A model generated the notes under the pieces. That model saw only the letters and a list, made by a program, of their open reading frames with translations. It ran no database searches and was not told where the DNA came from. The position numbers and the translations under genes are program-made. A DNA stretch of 33,274 nucleotides from a bacterium. GTDB taxonomy: Bacteria; Cyanobacteriota; Vampirovibrionia; Gastranaerophilales; Gastranaerophilaceae. The stretch spans positions 1 through 33,274 of the forward strand of contig JAFQTK010000006.1 of assembly GCA_017409065.1 (NCBI GenBank), in the 5' to 3' direction. Below, one piece after another: positions 15,661-23,072 of this stretch (positions are counted from its first letter, which is position 1; each line of letters starts with the position of its first letter).

Positions 15661-16731
15661 TTACTTTAAACCTTCCATAGTTTTTTCAATTTGGGTGTAA
15701 ATTTCTTCAGGTGTAAAATAGTATCCTGCTGGACGTCCAAAAAATTCAACTTTTGACTCGCCATTAACCGCTATTTTTACGTCTTCAACCATTTGTCCCA
15801 TATTCATTTCTATATCAAGAACAACTTTTTTGCCTTTAGCACACTCGTTTAATTCTTGTGTTGGAAATGGCCATAGGCTGATAGGTCTGAATAATCCAAC
15901 CTTCATTCCTGCTTCTCTTGCTCTTTTAACTGCTGCTTTTGCAATTCTAGCAACGCTTCCAAAAGCGGTAATTAAAAGCTCAGCATCATCTGCAAACATT
16001 GTTTCATATTCTATTTCATTTTGTTTAATTTTGTCATATTTTTCAAATAATGCTAATGTTTTCTGTTCTAACGCAGTTTCTGTTCTGTGAATTGACCCAA
16101 TCCAACGACCGGGACGACCTTTTGCCCCGTCTAAAGCCCAATCACTATTGTCTATATCTTCGTAAGGGTAATCATATAAAACAGCAGGTTCCATCATTTG
16201 TCCCAACATACCATCAGCTAGCAAAAATACAATCGTACGGTATTTATGAGCCAAATGAAATGCTTTATAGGTATAATCAATCATTTCTTGAACAGTTGAA
16301 GGGGCAAGTGTTAATGTTTTATAATCACCATTCCCGCCACCTTTTACGGTTTGGAAATAATCACCTTGAGAGGGAAATATGTATCCCAATGCAGGGCCAG
16401 CTCTCATTACTGATATTACAACAGCCGGAATATTATCCGCTGCTATATAAGATATGCCTTCTTGCATCAGTGCGATTGCTAATGAAGACGAAGATGTCAT
16501 TGCTCTTGTTCCTGTTGCAGCCGCACCGAGTAGCATATTTATTGCTGCAACTTCGCTTTCAGCCTGCAAAAACGAACGTCCCATCTTGGGCATTTCCACA
16601 CTCAAATATTCTCCAATTTCATTTTGTGGAGTAATAGGGTAGCCAAAATAACACTTACAACCTGCATTTAATGCGGCTTTAGCTAACGCATGATTACCTT
16701 TTAATAAAACTTTTTCTCCGGTTTTAATCAT
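15661..16731 (-). CDS. vorB: 2-oxoacid:ferredoxin oxidoreductase, alpha subunit (VorB type)
   Basis: A 356-residue alpha subunit. The N-terminal motif LLKGNHALAKAALNAGCKCY, then FGYPITPQNEIGEYLS, QAESEVAAINMLLGAAATG, TSSSSLAIALMQEGISY, KGGGNGDY and DGMLGQMMEP match VorB (3-methyl-2-oxobutanoate:ferredoxin oxidoreductase) proteins of anaerobes better than KorA or PorA as I know them. Branched-chain 2-oxoacids are therefore the likeliest substrates, though annotations in this family are not reliable and 2-oxoglutarate remains possible. The start shares one base with the stop of the ferredoxin-like subunit. Confidence 0.88.
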   Translation of the reverse strand: MIKTGEKVLLKGNHALAKAALNAGCKCYFGYPITPQNEIGEYLSVEMPKMGRSFLQAESEVAAINMLLGAAATGTRAMTSSSSLAIALMQEGISYIAADNIPAVVISVMRAGPALGYIFPSQGDYFQTVKGGGNGDYKTLTLAPSTVQEMIDYTYKAFHLAHKYRTIVFLLADGMLGQMMEPAVLYDYPYEDIDNSDWALDGAKGRPGRWIGSIHRTETALEQKTLALFEKYDKIKQNEIEYETMFADDAELLITAFGSVARIAKAAVKRAREAGMKVGLFRPISLWPFPTQELNECAKGKKVVLDIEMNMGQMVEDVKIAVNGESKVEFFGRPAGYYFTPEEIYTQIEKTMEGLK

Positions 16732-16937
16732 TATCTGTAAACCTCTGTAATTGCCATATCAGGACATCTTTTTGCACATAAAGCACATCCTATACAGTTG
16801 TTTTTATTTTCTGCGTAAACGGGATAAATACCTTTAGAATTGTATGTTTCACTTTTTTTAAGTACATTCCTAGGACAAACTTCTACACACAACAAGCACC
16901 CTTTACACTTTTCTGAATCTATAACGACTCTTCCCAT
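16731..16937 (-). CDS. 2-oxoacid:ferredoxin oxidoreductase, 2x[4Fe-4S] ferredoxin-like subunit
   Basis: A 68-residue delta subunit with two complete CxxCxxCxxxCP motifs (C11, C14, C17, C21 and C48, C51, C54, C58), which bind two [4Fe-4S] clusters and pass electrons from the TPP site to external ferredoxin. It is the first gene of the four-subunit set, which reads delta-alpha-beta-gamma. An AAAGGG site precedes the ATG. Confidence 0.93.
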   Translation of the reverse strand: MGRVVIDSEKCKGCLLCVEVCPRNVLKKSETYNSKGIYPVYAENKNNCIGCALCAKRCPDMAITEVYR

Positions 16938-16952
16938 AATTTTTCCCTTTAA

Positions 16953-16981
16953 AATAAAGCTATTGCTTTATTGATATTATA
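16953..16981 (-). promoter_or_regulatory. Candidate promoter -10 and inverted-repeat operator for the oxidoreductase operon
   Basis: On the minus strand a perfect TATAAT lies at 16981-16976, about 40 bases before the ferredoxin-subunit ATG, without a clear -35. Just downstream is a perfect 8-4-8 inverted repeat, AATAAAGC-TATT-GCTTTATT (16953-16972), falling near the predicted transcription start. It could be a repressor operator or an RNA hairpin; the 8-4-8 spacing is like that of Rex-type sites but the bases differ. Confidence 0.4.
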
Positions 16982-16994
16982 ACTCAAACAAAAA

Positions 16995-17019
16995 AAACAG
17001 GCTCAAAATGAACCTGTTT
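16995..17019 (-). terminator. Rho-independent terminator of rpsF-ssb-rpsR
   Basis: The stem AAACAGG/CCTGTTT, extended by two more pairs across one mismatch, is followed on the minus strand by a run of T. It lies 26 bases after the rpsR stop and just before the candidate promoter of the oxidoreductase genes, separating the two operons. Confidence 0.85.
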
Positions 17020-17044
17020 TTTTATCTAAAGTTAATATAACTTA

Positions 17045-17275
17045 TTAGTCAAAAACGTAGCTGATTAAAGAAGCTTCTCTTGATTTTTTAACAGCAGCAG
17101 CAAGCATTCTTTGGTGTTTTGCACAAGTGCCGGTAATTCTTCTTGGAAGAATTTTGCCAGCTTCTGTTAAATATCTTCTGATTTTTTGAGCATCTTTGTA
17201 GTCGATAACTTCAACGTGGTCAGCACAGAAGTTACAATTCTTACGTTTTTTTGAGTCTTTTGGTTCTCTTGCCAT
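17045..17275 (-). CDS. rpsR: 30S ribosomal protein S18
   Basis: A 76-residue protein of the 30S platform. Family features are [15 protein letters not shown] near the N-terminus, then [19 protein letters not shown] and the C-terminal [17 protein letters not shown]18 binds 16S rRNA together with S6, encoded in the same operon. The CNFC pair may bind zinc as in other C+ forms of S18. It lies 35 bases after ssb and is followed by a strong terminator. Confidence 0.97.
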   Translation of the reverse strand: MAREPKDSKKRKNCNFCADHVEVIDYKDAQKIRRYLTEAGKILPRRITGTCAKHQRMLAAAVKKSREASLISYVFD

Positions 17276-17310
17276 TTTTTATTTCCTTAATTATGTATCA
17301 ATTTTAGTGT

Positions 17311-17724
17311 TTAGAACGGAATTTCGTCTTCGCCAATCAAGCTTTCTGAAAATTCATCCGCACCAAACTTAACAATTTGTTCAGATTCATTCATTGAAGA
17401 TGAAACTGATTTTGTAGTTGAACTTGAGCTTCCGCCAATTTTTTCAAAAGAAGAAGCATCTATTTCAACTATTCGTTTTTCGCTACCGTCTTCAGCTTTG
17501 ACTGTGTTGTTTTGGAGCCTTCCTTCGACAACAATAGTGTCACCTTTGTTTATTGAGTTAACCATTGTGTCGGCAAGATTACCTTTTGCAATTACTCTAA
17601 TCAAAGTTTCATCATCGGGATTGATATTGATAGTGAAACCGGTGATAGGTACATTGTTTGAGGTAAATCTTTTTTCAGGTGCTCTGTAAACTGTCCCTGA
17701 AATGGTTGCTCTAGCTAAACTCAT
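17311..17724 (-). CDS. ssb: Single-stranded DNA-binding protein
   Basis: A 137-residue SSB with an N-terminal OB fold (LARATISGTVYRAPEKRFT, VIAKGNLADTMVNSINKGD, VEGRLQNN), a short Ser/Thr-rich linker, and the acidic tip ending DEIPF. That tip recruits replication and repair enzymes. The position between rpsF and rpsR is the common bacterial arrangement. It begins 19 bases after rpsF with a GGAAACG-type site. Confidence 0.93.
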   Translation of the reverse strand: MSLARATISGTVYRAPEKRFTSNNVPITGFTININPDDETLIRVIAKGNLADTMVNSINKGDTIVVEGRLQNNTVKAEDGSEKRIVEIDASSFEKIGGSSSSTTKSVSSSMNESEQIVKFGADEFSESLIGEDEIPF

Positions 17725-17743
17725 CTGTCGTTTCCTTAATTAA

Positions 17744-18040
17744 CTATGCGCTAACTTTTGATGCTTCAACGAACATTGTTCTGATAACATTGTCGTTAAG
17801 TTTAAGCATTCTTTTGAAGTCAACAACTTTGTCAGCAGGAATTTGAACTTTTTGTGCTACAAAGAAGCCATCTCTAAAGCTAGCTACTTCAAAAGCAAGT
17901 CTTTTTCTTCCCATTCTGTCTGTTGAAACAACATTTCCGTTGTAGCTTTTTACTGTTTCTTCAATTTTTTCAATAACTTTGTCTACTTCTTCTTGATCCA
18001 TAGTAGGTTTAATTATTGCTAATAATTCGTAAGTTTTCAA
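17744..18040 (-). CDS. rpsF: 30S ribosomal protein S6
   Basis: A 98-residue protein with the S6 pattern: MKTYELLAIIKPTMDQEEVD, VVSTDRMGRKRLAFEV and FDGF-like RDGFFVAQKV, ending in the short FKRMLKLNDNVIRTMFVE helix-strand. It binds the central domain of 16S rRNA as a dimer with S18. The start is TTG at 18040, supported by an AAAGGAAA site at good spacing; no earlier ATG in frame fits the family start. Confidence 0.96.
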   Translation of the reverse strand: MKTYELLAIIKPTMDQEEVDKVIEKIEETVKSYNGNVVSTDRMGRKRLAFEVASFRDGFFVAQKVQIPADKVVDFKRMLKLNDNVIRTMFVEASKVSA

Positions 18041-18073
18041 TTTTCTGTTTCCTTTCTAGCCTAGGATTATTTT

Positions 18074-18102
18074 GTATACTATTTTACATATTATTTAGCA
18101 AC
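18074..18102 (-). promoter_or_regulatory. Sigma-70-type promoter for rpsF-ssb-rpsR
   Basis: On the minus strand TTGCTA (18102-18097) and TATACA (18079-18074) are separated by exactly 17 bases, about 35 bases upstream of the rpsF start. The same TTGCTA box is used by the pilus-operon promoter at 22958. Confidence 0.5.
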
Positions 18103-18217
18103 GTAACACAAACATAAAAATTTTTCAAAATTCCTTGGAAAAAATGTAAATTTTTGATAATAAAAACTATTTTGAATTACTTCTTGGATTTAGTGTTACA
18201 TTAATCAATGTGGGGAA

Positions 18218-18466
18218 ATGGGATGCAATAATTTTCTTGGTTTTAATTCTTATATAGTTTCTGAAACTAAAACTGCGTTTTCAGTGCCTATGCCGGTACA
18301 ATTGTTCCTGAGGGTTCAAAGTTATCTGTTGATAAATTTTCGAATAAAAGCTTTTATTGGAAGGATGATAGCCTTTGTACTACAGAAAATGTAAAAAAAA
18401 CAACTGGAACCTGCTGTACATGCTTGTACAGGACGAGTTCTTGAAGAAAATGCAATGAATTATTAG
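18218..18466 (+). pseudogene. Internally deleted, frameshifted type IV prepilin gene
   Basis: From the ATG at 18218 the frame gives MGCNNFLGFNSYIVSETKTA and FSVP, matching the leader of the pilin at 9201. Coding similarity then jumps, with a shift of frame near 18290, to a pilin C-terminal segment: AGTIVPEGSKLSVDKFSNKS, then FYWKDDSLC. This matches the other gene's AGTVMPYGS and DDSLYW. A second shift near 18412 restores an ending ACTGRVLEENAMNY and TAG at 18466. About 190 codons, including the processing site and pilin helix, are missing, so it cannot make a pilin. A 58-residue frame, 18218-18394, remains open. Confidence 0.8.
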
Positions 18467-18470
18467 TTAA

Positions 18471-18498
18471 AACTCCCGCTTATATAGCGGGAGTTTTT
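18471..18498. terminator. Bidirectional rho-independent terminator
   Basis: A perfect 10-bp stem AACTCCCGCT/AGCGGGAGTT with a 5-base loop, with T runs on both strands. It lies 4 bases after the pilin pseudogene stop and 5 bases beyond the end of the Rel gene, so it serves both convergent units. Its survival next to the pseudogene indicates that this was once an expressed unit. Confidence 0.9.
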
Positions 18499-18503
18499 AA
18501 ATC

Positions 18504-20735
18504 TTATTTTGTTTTCTTTTGTGTGTTTGTTTTCTTCTCTGTTTTTTGTTGTTTAGATTTAGTTTGCGGTGGCATGTTGTAGGCATGTTTGTTGGAATTT
18601 ACACCTTGAATACGTTTAACAGAGTAGACATCGGGTAATGCTTGCAGAGCTGCAATAACTTTTTGCAAGCGACTAATATTGTCTACTTCAATCCCCATTT
18701 CTACAACACCCAAATTTTTTGTCGGGTGAGCTTTTACATTTGCATAAACAATATTTGTATTACAATCAGCCAAAGCAATAAGAATTTCTTTGAGCATTCC
18801 AACTTTATTTGCGGTATCAATTCTTATTGGGGTAACATAAGTTTTATTTAAATTATTGTCCGCCCACTTAATATCCATAAGCCTTTCTGGCGGAACATTA
18901 TCCAATGATTGGCAGTCAATTCTGTGAACAGAAACACCTTTGCTGCGTGTTATAACCCCAACAATCGGCTCCGGTGGAACAGGCATGCAGCATTTTGCAA
19001 AATTATACAACATCCCCTCAAGACCGATGATATCGTCTTTTGCTCTTTTTCTGATTTTTGTTGTATGAATTTGAAAATCATCTTCTTCAGGCTTGTTGAG
19101 TTTATTAACAACTTTTTGAGATGTGGTTTCGCCGTATCCAATAGCTGAAAATAAATCATCCAAGGTTACATAGTTCATTTCTTGGGCTACTTTTAGTAGT
19201 TCCCCTGATTTTATATGAGAATCAAAAACGGCCTTAGTTAGTTCAACTTCAAGGTTTGAACGTCCCATTTGGATATGTGTTTCTTTTTGGTTCTTCTTTA
19301 TCCATTGTTTGATTTTGGATTGTGCTTGTTTTGTAACAACAAAGTTCAGCCAGTCTAAACGGGGAGTTCCGTTTTTTGATGTCATAATTTCAACAATATC
19401 ACCGTTTGTAAGCTTTGTGTCAAGTTGGACAATTCGTCCGTTAATTAAAGCCCCGACAGTTTTAAAACCTACGTCAGTATGGATTCTGAACGCAAAGTCG
19501 ACAGGAGTTGCCCCTTTAGGTAAATCAAAAACATCTCCCATTGGAGTAAATGCAAAAACTTGGTCTGAAAAGATATCGAGTTTAACACTTTCAACAAATT
19601 CTTGTGCGTTTGTAACATCTTTACCCATTTCCGCAACTTTTCTCATCCAAGAGAATTTAATATCGGCTGGATTTTCGGCTTTTTGCGAGCCTGATTCTTT
19701 GTATCTCCAGTGTGCTGCAATCCCGTATTCTGCGATTTCATGCATTTCGTGTGTTCTGATTTGAACTTCTAATGGTTTTGCCTTAGGTCCAATGACGGAA
19801 GTGTGTAAAGAACGATAACCGTTGCCTTTTGGCATTGCTATATAGTCTTTAAATCTGCCTGGAATTGGTTTGAATTGGGAATGAATAAGACCTAAAACTT
19901 CATAACAAGCTCGAATATCATTTGTTATGACACGGACTGCGGTTATGTCATACAAGTCATGGAAAGCAATATTTAAACGTTTCATTTTTGCGTAAATGCT
20001 GTAATAGTGTTTAAATCTACCTTGTATGTCAGCTTCTATTCCATTAGCTTTAAGTGATTCGCCAATTTTATTCATCAAAAGTTCGACAGTTTCTTGTCTT
20101 TCAGTTTTCTTTTGAGCTACCAGTTGAGCGATTTCAAAATATTTTTCAGGGTATAAATATCTGAGAGATAAATCTTCAAGCTCTGCTTTAATTTTACCGA
20201 TACCTAGTCGGTTTGCAAGTGGTGCGAAGATATCCAATGTTTCTTGGGCAATTTTTTGTTGTTTGTTTTGTGCCATGTAATTGAGTGTTCGCATATTATG
20301 CAATCTATCAGCCAGTTTTAGGAAGATAATTCTTATGTCGTCGGCCATTGCGATAAACATGCGTCTAAAGTTTTCGGCTTGGCGTTCTTCTTTTGATTTA
20401 AATTGATATTTTCCGAGTTTGGTTACTCCTTGAACAATGCTTAAAACATCTTCGCCAAATTTTTCTTTAATTTCTTCAGGTTTGGTTTCAGTATCTTCTA
20501 ATATATCGTGCAACAGTGCTGCTATAACTGTATTTTTATCTACTCTTAATTCAGCTAAAATTATTGCAACTTGAATAGGATGGACGATATAAGGTTCTTC
20601 GCTGACTCTATATTGTCCTTCGTGAAGTTTGCGGGCAAATTCAAAAGCTTTGTCTATTTCTGCAATATCTTCTTGTGAGCGATTCTGCTCAATGAGAATT
20701 TGTTTGAGATTTTCGTATAAATCTGTGTATGCCAT
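18504..20735 (-). CDS. Bifunctional (p)ppGpp synthetase/hydrolase (Rel/SpoT)
   Basis: A 743-residue RSH enzyme making and degrading the stringent-response alarmone. Domains in order: an HD hydrolase with H52 and the LLHDILEDT motif (HD at 76-77), plus FLKLADRLHNMRTL; a synthetase with YDITAVRVI, the RFKDYIAMPKGNGYRSLHT motif and EVQIRTHEMHEIAEYGIAAHW; a TGS domain (VFAFTPMGDVFDLPKGATPV); and a C-terminal ACT domain (VGMLKEILIALADCNTNIV). The RFKD form is that of bifunctional enzymes rather than the EFDD form of monofunctional RelA, and the HD residues are intact. The ATG at 20735 has an AAGG site at 7 bases; an earlier TTG at 20750 is less likely. Confidence 0.95.
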   Translation of the reverse strand: MAYTDLYENLKQILIEQNRSQEDIAEIDKAFEFARKLHEGQYRVSEEPYIVHPIQVAIILAELRVDKNTVIAALLHDILEDTETKPEEIKEKFGEDVLSIVQGVTKLGKYQFKSKEERQAENFRRMFIAMADDIRIIFLKLADRLHNMRTLNYMAQNKQQKIAQETLDIFAPLANRLGIGKIKAELEDLSLRYLYPEKYFEIAQLVAQKKTERQETVELLMNKIGESLKANGIEADIQGRFKHYYSIYAKMKRLNIAFHDLYDITAVRVITNDIRACYEVLGLIHSQFKPIPGRFKDYIAMPKGNGYRSLHTSVIGPKAKPLEVQIRTHEMHEIAEYGIAAHWRYKESGSQKAENPADIKFSWMRKVAEMGKDVTNAQEFVESVKLDIFSDQVFAFTPMGDVFDLPKGATPVDFAFRIHTDVGFKTVGALINGRIVQLDTKLTNGDIVEIMTSKNGTPRLDWLNFVVTKQAQSKIKQWIKKNQKETHIQMGRSNLEVELTKAVFDSHIKSGELLKVAQEMNYVTLDDLFSAIGYGETTSQKVVNKLNKPEEDDFQIHTTKIRKRAKDDIIGLEGMLYNFAKCCMPVPPEPIVGVITRSKGVSVHRIDCQSLDNVPPERLMDIKWADNNLNKTYVTPIRIDTANKVGMLKEILIALADCNTNIVYANVKAHPTKNLGVVEMGIEVDNISRLQKVIAALQALPDVYSVKRIQGVNSNKHAYNMPPQTKSKQQKTEKKTNTQKKTK

Positions 20736-20786
20736 AATATTACCTTGCAAGTATATTTATTTTACAACTTATTCTATAATATAGCT

Positions 20787-21098
20787 ATGGAAAAATTTTA
20801 CAAACATACAGATAATGGAATTTTATTGAACATAAAAGTTGTGCCTAATTCCTCAAAGACAATGATAATGGGGGTTGAGCCAGCTGGCATTGTTGAAGAA
20901 CCTTTTTTGAAAATAAAAATTTCTTCACCGGCAAATGAAAATAAGGCGAATGAAGAACTTATAAAATTTTTATCTAAAGAACTTAAGATTCCAAAAACGT
21001 CAATTGAATTGGTAAAAGGGGCTAAAAATAAGGAAAAACGTCTTTTATTAAAAAATTTTGATATAAAAAATTCAAATTCAAAAATATTTGAAATGTAA
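20787..21098 (+). CDS. YggU/DUF167 family protein
   Basis: A 103-residue protein with the DUF167 pattern: LLNIKVVPNSSKTMIMGV, the ISSPANENKANEELIKFLSK core, and VKGAKNKEKRLLLKN. The family is small, widespread and of unsettled function. I choose the ATG at 20787 because family members begin close to this point. A perfect TATAAT (20775-20780) lies only 6 bases upstream and there is no ribosome site, so the mRNA may be leaderless, or start further upstream. It is divergent from the Rel gene. Confidence 0.85.
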   Translation: MEKFYKHTDNGILLNIKVVPNSSKTMIMGVEPAGIVEEPFLKIKISSPANENKANEELIKFLSKELKIPKTSIELVKGAKNKEKRLLLKNFDIKNSNSKIFEM

Positions 21099-21126
21099 TA
21101 TTACCCAGTCGGGTAATATTTTTTTT
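21097..21126 (+). terminator. Rho-independent terminator of the DUF167 gene
   Basis: A perfect 10-bp stem AATATTACCC/GGGTAATATT with a 4-base loop followed by six more T. It overlaps the last two bases of the stop codon. Confidence 0.9.
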
Positions 21127-21207
21127 GAGAGAGATGATGTATAACTGGCTTATTGGAATTTGAAAGATATTCAAAATCTTACCCAAATACAATAAATTAT
21201 TAGCACA

Positions 21208-21232
21208 CCTCGCAATTTGCGAGGATTTTTTT
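21208..21232 (+). terminator. Orphan plus-strand terminator hairpin
   Basis: A 7-bp stem CCTCGCA/TGCGAGG with a 3-base loop and a following A plus seven T on the plus strand. The DUF167 gene already has its own terminator 80 bases upstream, so this one has no obvious gene. It overlaps the end of the minus-strand U32-like gene. Confidence 0.65.
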
Positions 21233-22928
21233 AATAAATGCCGTATAATCCTAATGTTTCGTGTTCAACTTCTTTTACTTTTCCTGCGGCATTCAGGAAG
21301 TTTGTAAGCATTATTGGCAAAAGAGCAGGTTCTAAATTTGAAAGGTCTATTACAAATTCATTTATACCAAATTGCATAAATTTATCCATATAATTATATA
21401 GGTGAAGGATTTTATCGCTATACATATGCATTCGGCAAAAACCGTCGACAACAAACGGTAGTAGTTTATCCAATGCAGGGTCTTTAAGTGCGTAATGTCC
21501 GTTGTGGCAAGGTGCTTTGCAAGAAAGACGGGAAACTATTGCTGAATCATTGTTTAACGGGCAAAGACCTGAGCTTGGGACACGAACATTTCCTGCTATT
21601 GTTATTTTCCGTCTGGGGATAATATTTTTTATTTTATTTGCAGCCAGTTTTATATTTTCGTATCGTTGGAATGCTGAAAAATCAACAGCATCCAATGGGT
21701 GTAAATTGTTTAAGCACATAATTGACATGCTTGAAAGCAGGTTTATTCCGGTGCCGATTTCGATAGGAATTTTGTTTAAATCATCGTCATTGATTGCCGC
21801 CCAAAAATAGCCGATGTTATTTGCAATAAGTGAGGATGGCTGTGGGGATGTTAAACATAGGGTTTTAACGTAGTCGTAAACTCGGTCAAAATCACGTTCT
21901 ATCAATATACGAGGTGTGCTTATTTGCAACTTGATATCGTAATTATCACAAAACTTTTTAACTTTTGTTATTAATTCGCTAAAACTACTTTTGTATAGGT
22001 CAGAGGTGCTTAATATTTCTCCGTATTCGATTGAGTAAACGGGATTGAAACCTATTTTTTCAATGAATTTTTTAAGCCTTCTGACTTGTTCAATACCTGA
22101 TAATCTTAAATTAAGTTTTGGAATGTCCAATGCTGCATAGTCATAATCTTTAACCAGCCTGCTTCGTTTGTAATTCCACTCATATCTTTTGATATTTCTG
22201 CTGAACTTAAAATTGTCGCCTTCGGCAGAAATCATATCTCCTGAAAAATGGTTGGTTTGATACACACATTTTCTTATATGTTTAAATGGTAAAGTTTGGT
22301 TTTTGAATATTTTTGGTTTTGCTAAAATTTTTTCAATTAATTCAATTGCGTCTAAAATTTCTGATGATTCGTAAAATTTACCTTTTATTACAACGCTGTC
22401 GATTGCTTTGAGCTTGAGAATGTCTTCTGCACACCAAGGTAAGTTGTCACTGTCGATAGCTAAAGAAAGATTTGTGTATTGCTTAATTTTAGCAATATTT
22501 TTCATATAAATTTCTTCGGTAATAATTACTCTGTCAACTTTATGGAAGTTGTTAACAAAATCAATTCCCGAAAGATTATGAATTTCAAAATAAGAATCTA
22601 TAACAACTGAAAATGGTAATCTATAAGGTTTGATAGCTTCCAAGATTACAAAACTGTTAACAAAGATACCGTCAATTGCAATCATTTTTAAGTAGCCGAT
22701 AAATTGTTTTATTTCATACAAGTCAGCTTCTGTAATATTGTGTTTAAAATTTACATAAATTTTAGAGTTACATTTCTTAGCAGTGTCTACAAATTCGTGA
22801 ATATAGGAAAAATTTCCGTTCATAAATTTGTGGTGATATACATAAAAAGCACGACACGAAGACTTTTTGACGAAATCTTCAATATCTTTAGGTTTTTTTA
22901 CAGGTGAGATTATTTGTATATCACTCAT
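21231..22928 (-). CDS. Divergent peptidase U32-like protein
   Basis: A 565-residue protein whose N-terminal half follows the U32 family layout, a TIM-barrel-like series of strands: IAIDGIFVNSFVILEAIKPY, then PFSVVIDSYFEIHN, VDRVIITEEIYMKNIAKI and SVVIKGKFYESSEILDAI. A cysteine pair in SCKAPCHNGHY and CRMHMYS in the C-terminal half could form part of a metal or Fe-S site, as described for some U32 members. The usual U32 signature around the catalytic region is not clear, so peptidase activity should not be assumed. U32 members act in tRNA/rRNA hydroxylation, ubiquinone synthesis and collagen breakdown. There is no clear ribosome site before the ATG. It is divergent from the pilus operon. Confidence 0.5.
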   Translation of the reverse strand: MSDIQIISPVKKPKDIEDFVKKSSCRAFYVYHHKFMNGNFSYIHEFVDTAKKCNSKIYVNFKHNITEADLYEIKQFIGYLKMIAIDGIFVNSFVILEAIKPYRLPFSVVIDSYFEIHNLSGIDFVNNFHKVDRVIITEEIYMKNIAKIKQYTNLSLAIDSDNLPWCAEDILKLKAIDSVVIKGKFYESSEILDAIELIEKILAKPKIFKNQTLPFKHIRKCVYQTNHFSGDMISAEGDNFKFSRNIKRYEWNYKRSRLVKDYDYAALDIPKLNLRLSGIEQVRRLKKFIEKIGFNPVYSIEYGEILSTSDLYKSSFSELITKVKKFCDNYDIKLQISTPRILIERDFDRVYDYVKTLCLTSPQPSSLIANNIGYFWAAINDDDLNKIPIEIGTGINLLSSMSIMCLNNLHPLDAVDFSAFQRYENIKLAANKIKNIIPRRKITIAGNVRVPSSGLCPLNNDSAIVSRLSCKAPCHNGHYALKDPALDKLLPFVVDGFCRMHMYSDKILHLYNYMDKFMQFGINEFVIDLSNLEPALLPIMLTNFLNAAGKVKEVEHETLGLYGIY

Positions 22929-22957
22929 AGGATTATTGTATCAGTTTTATAATAAAT

Positions 22958-22986
22958 TTGCTATATTTTTATAATAATAGTAAAAT
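22958..22986 (+). promoter_or_regulatory. Sigma-70-type promoter of the pilus assembly operon
   Basis: TTGCTA (22958-22963) and TAAAAT (22981-22986) with exactly 17 bases between, about 87 bases upstream of the first gene. The leader contains two copies of GTAGAATGA (23035-23043 and 23054-23062), 19 bases apart. Confidence 0.5.
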
Positions 22987-23072
22987 AAGGAATAAAATAC
23001 TCCTAATATATGATAATCAATAAACCAAATCAGGGTAGAATGAAATCGTTAGAGTAGAATGATTGTGAAGTA

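Noticed and set aside
16050-16634. 194-codon plus-strand open frame inside the alpha-subunit gene
   Set aside because: The opposite strand encodes a clear VorB-type subunit with all motifs; this frame has no recognisable domain.
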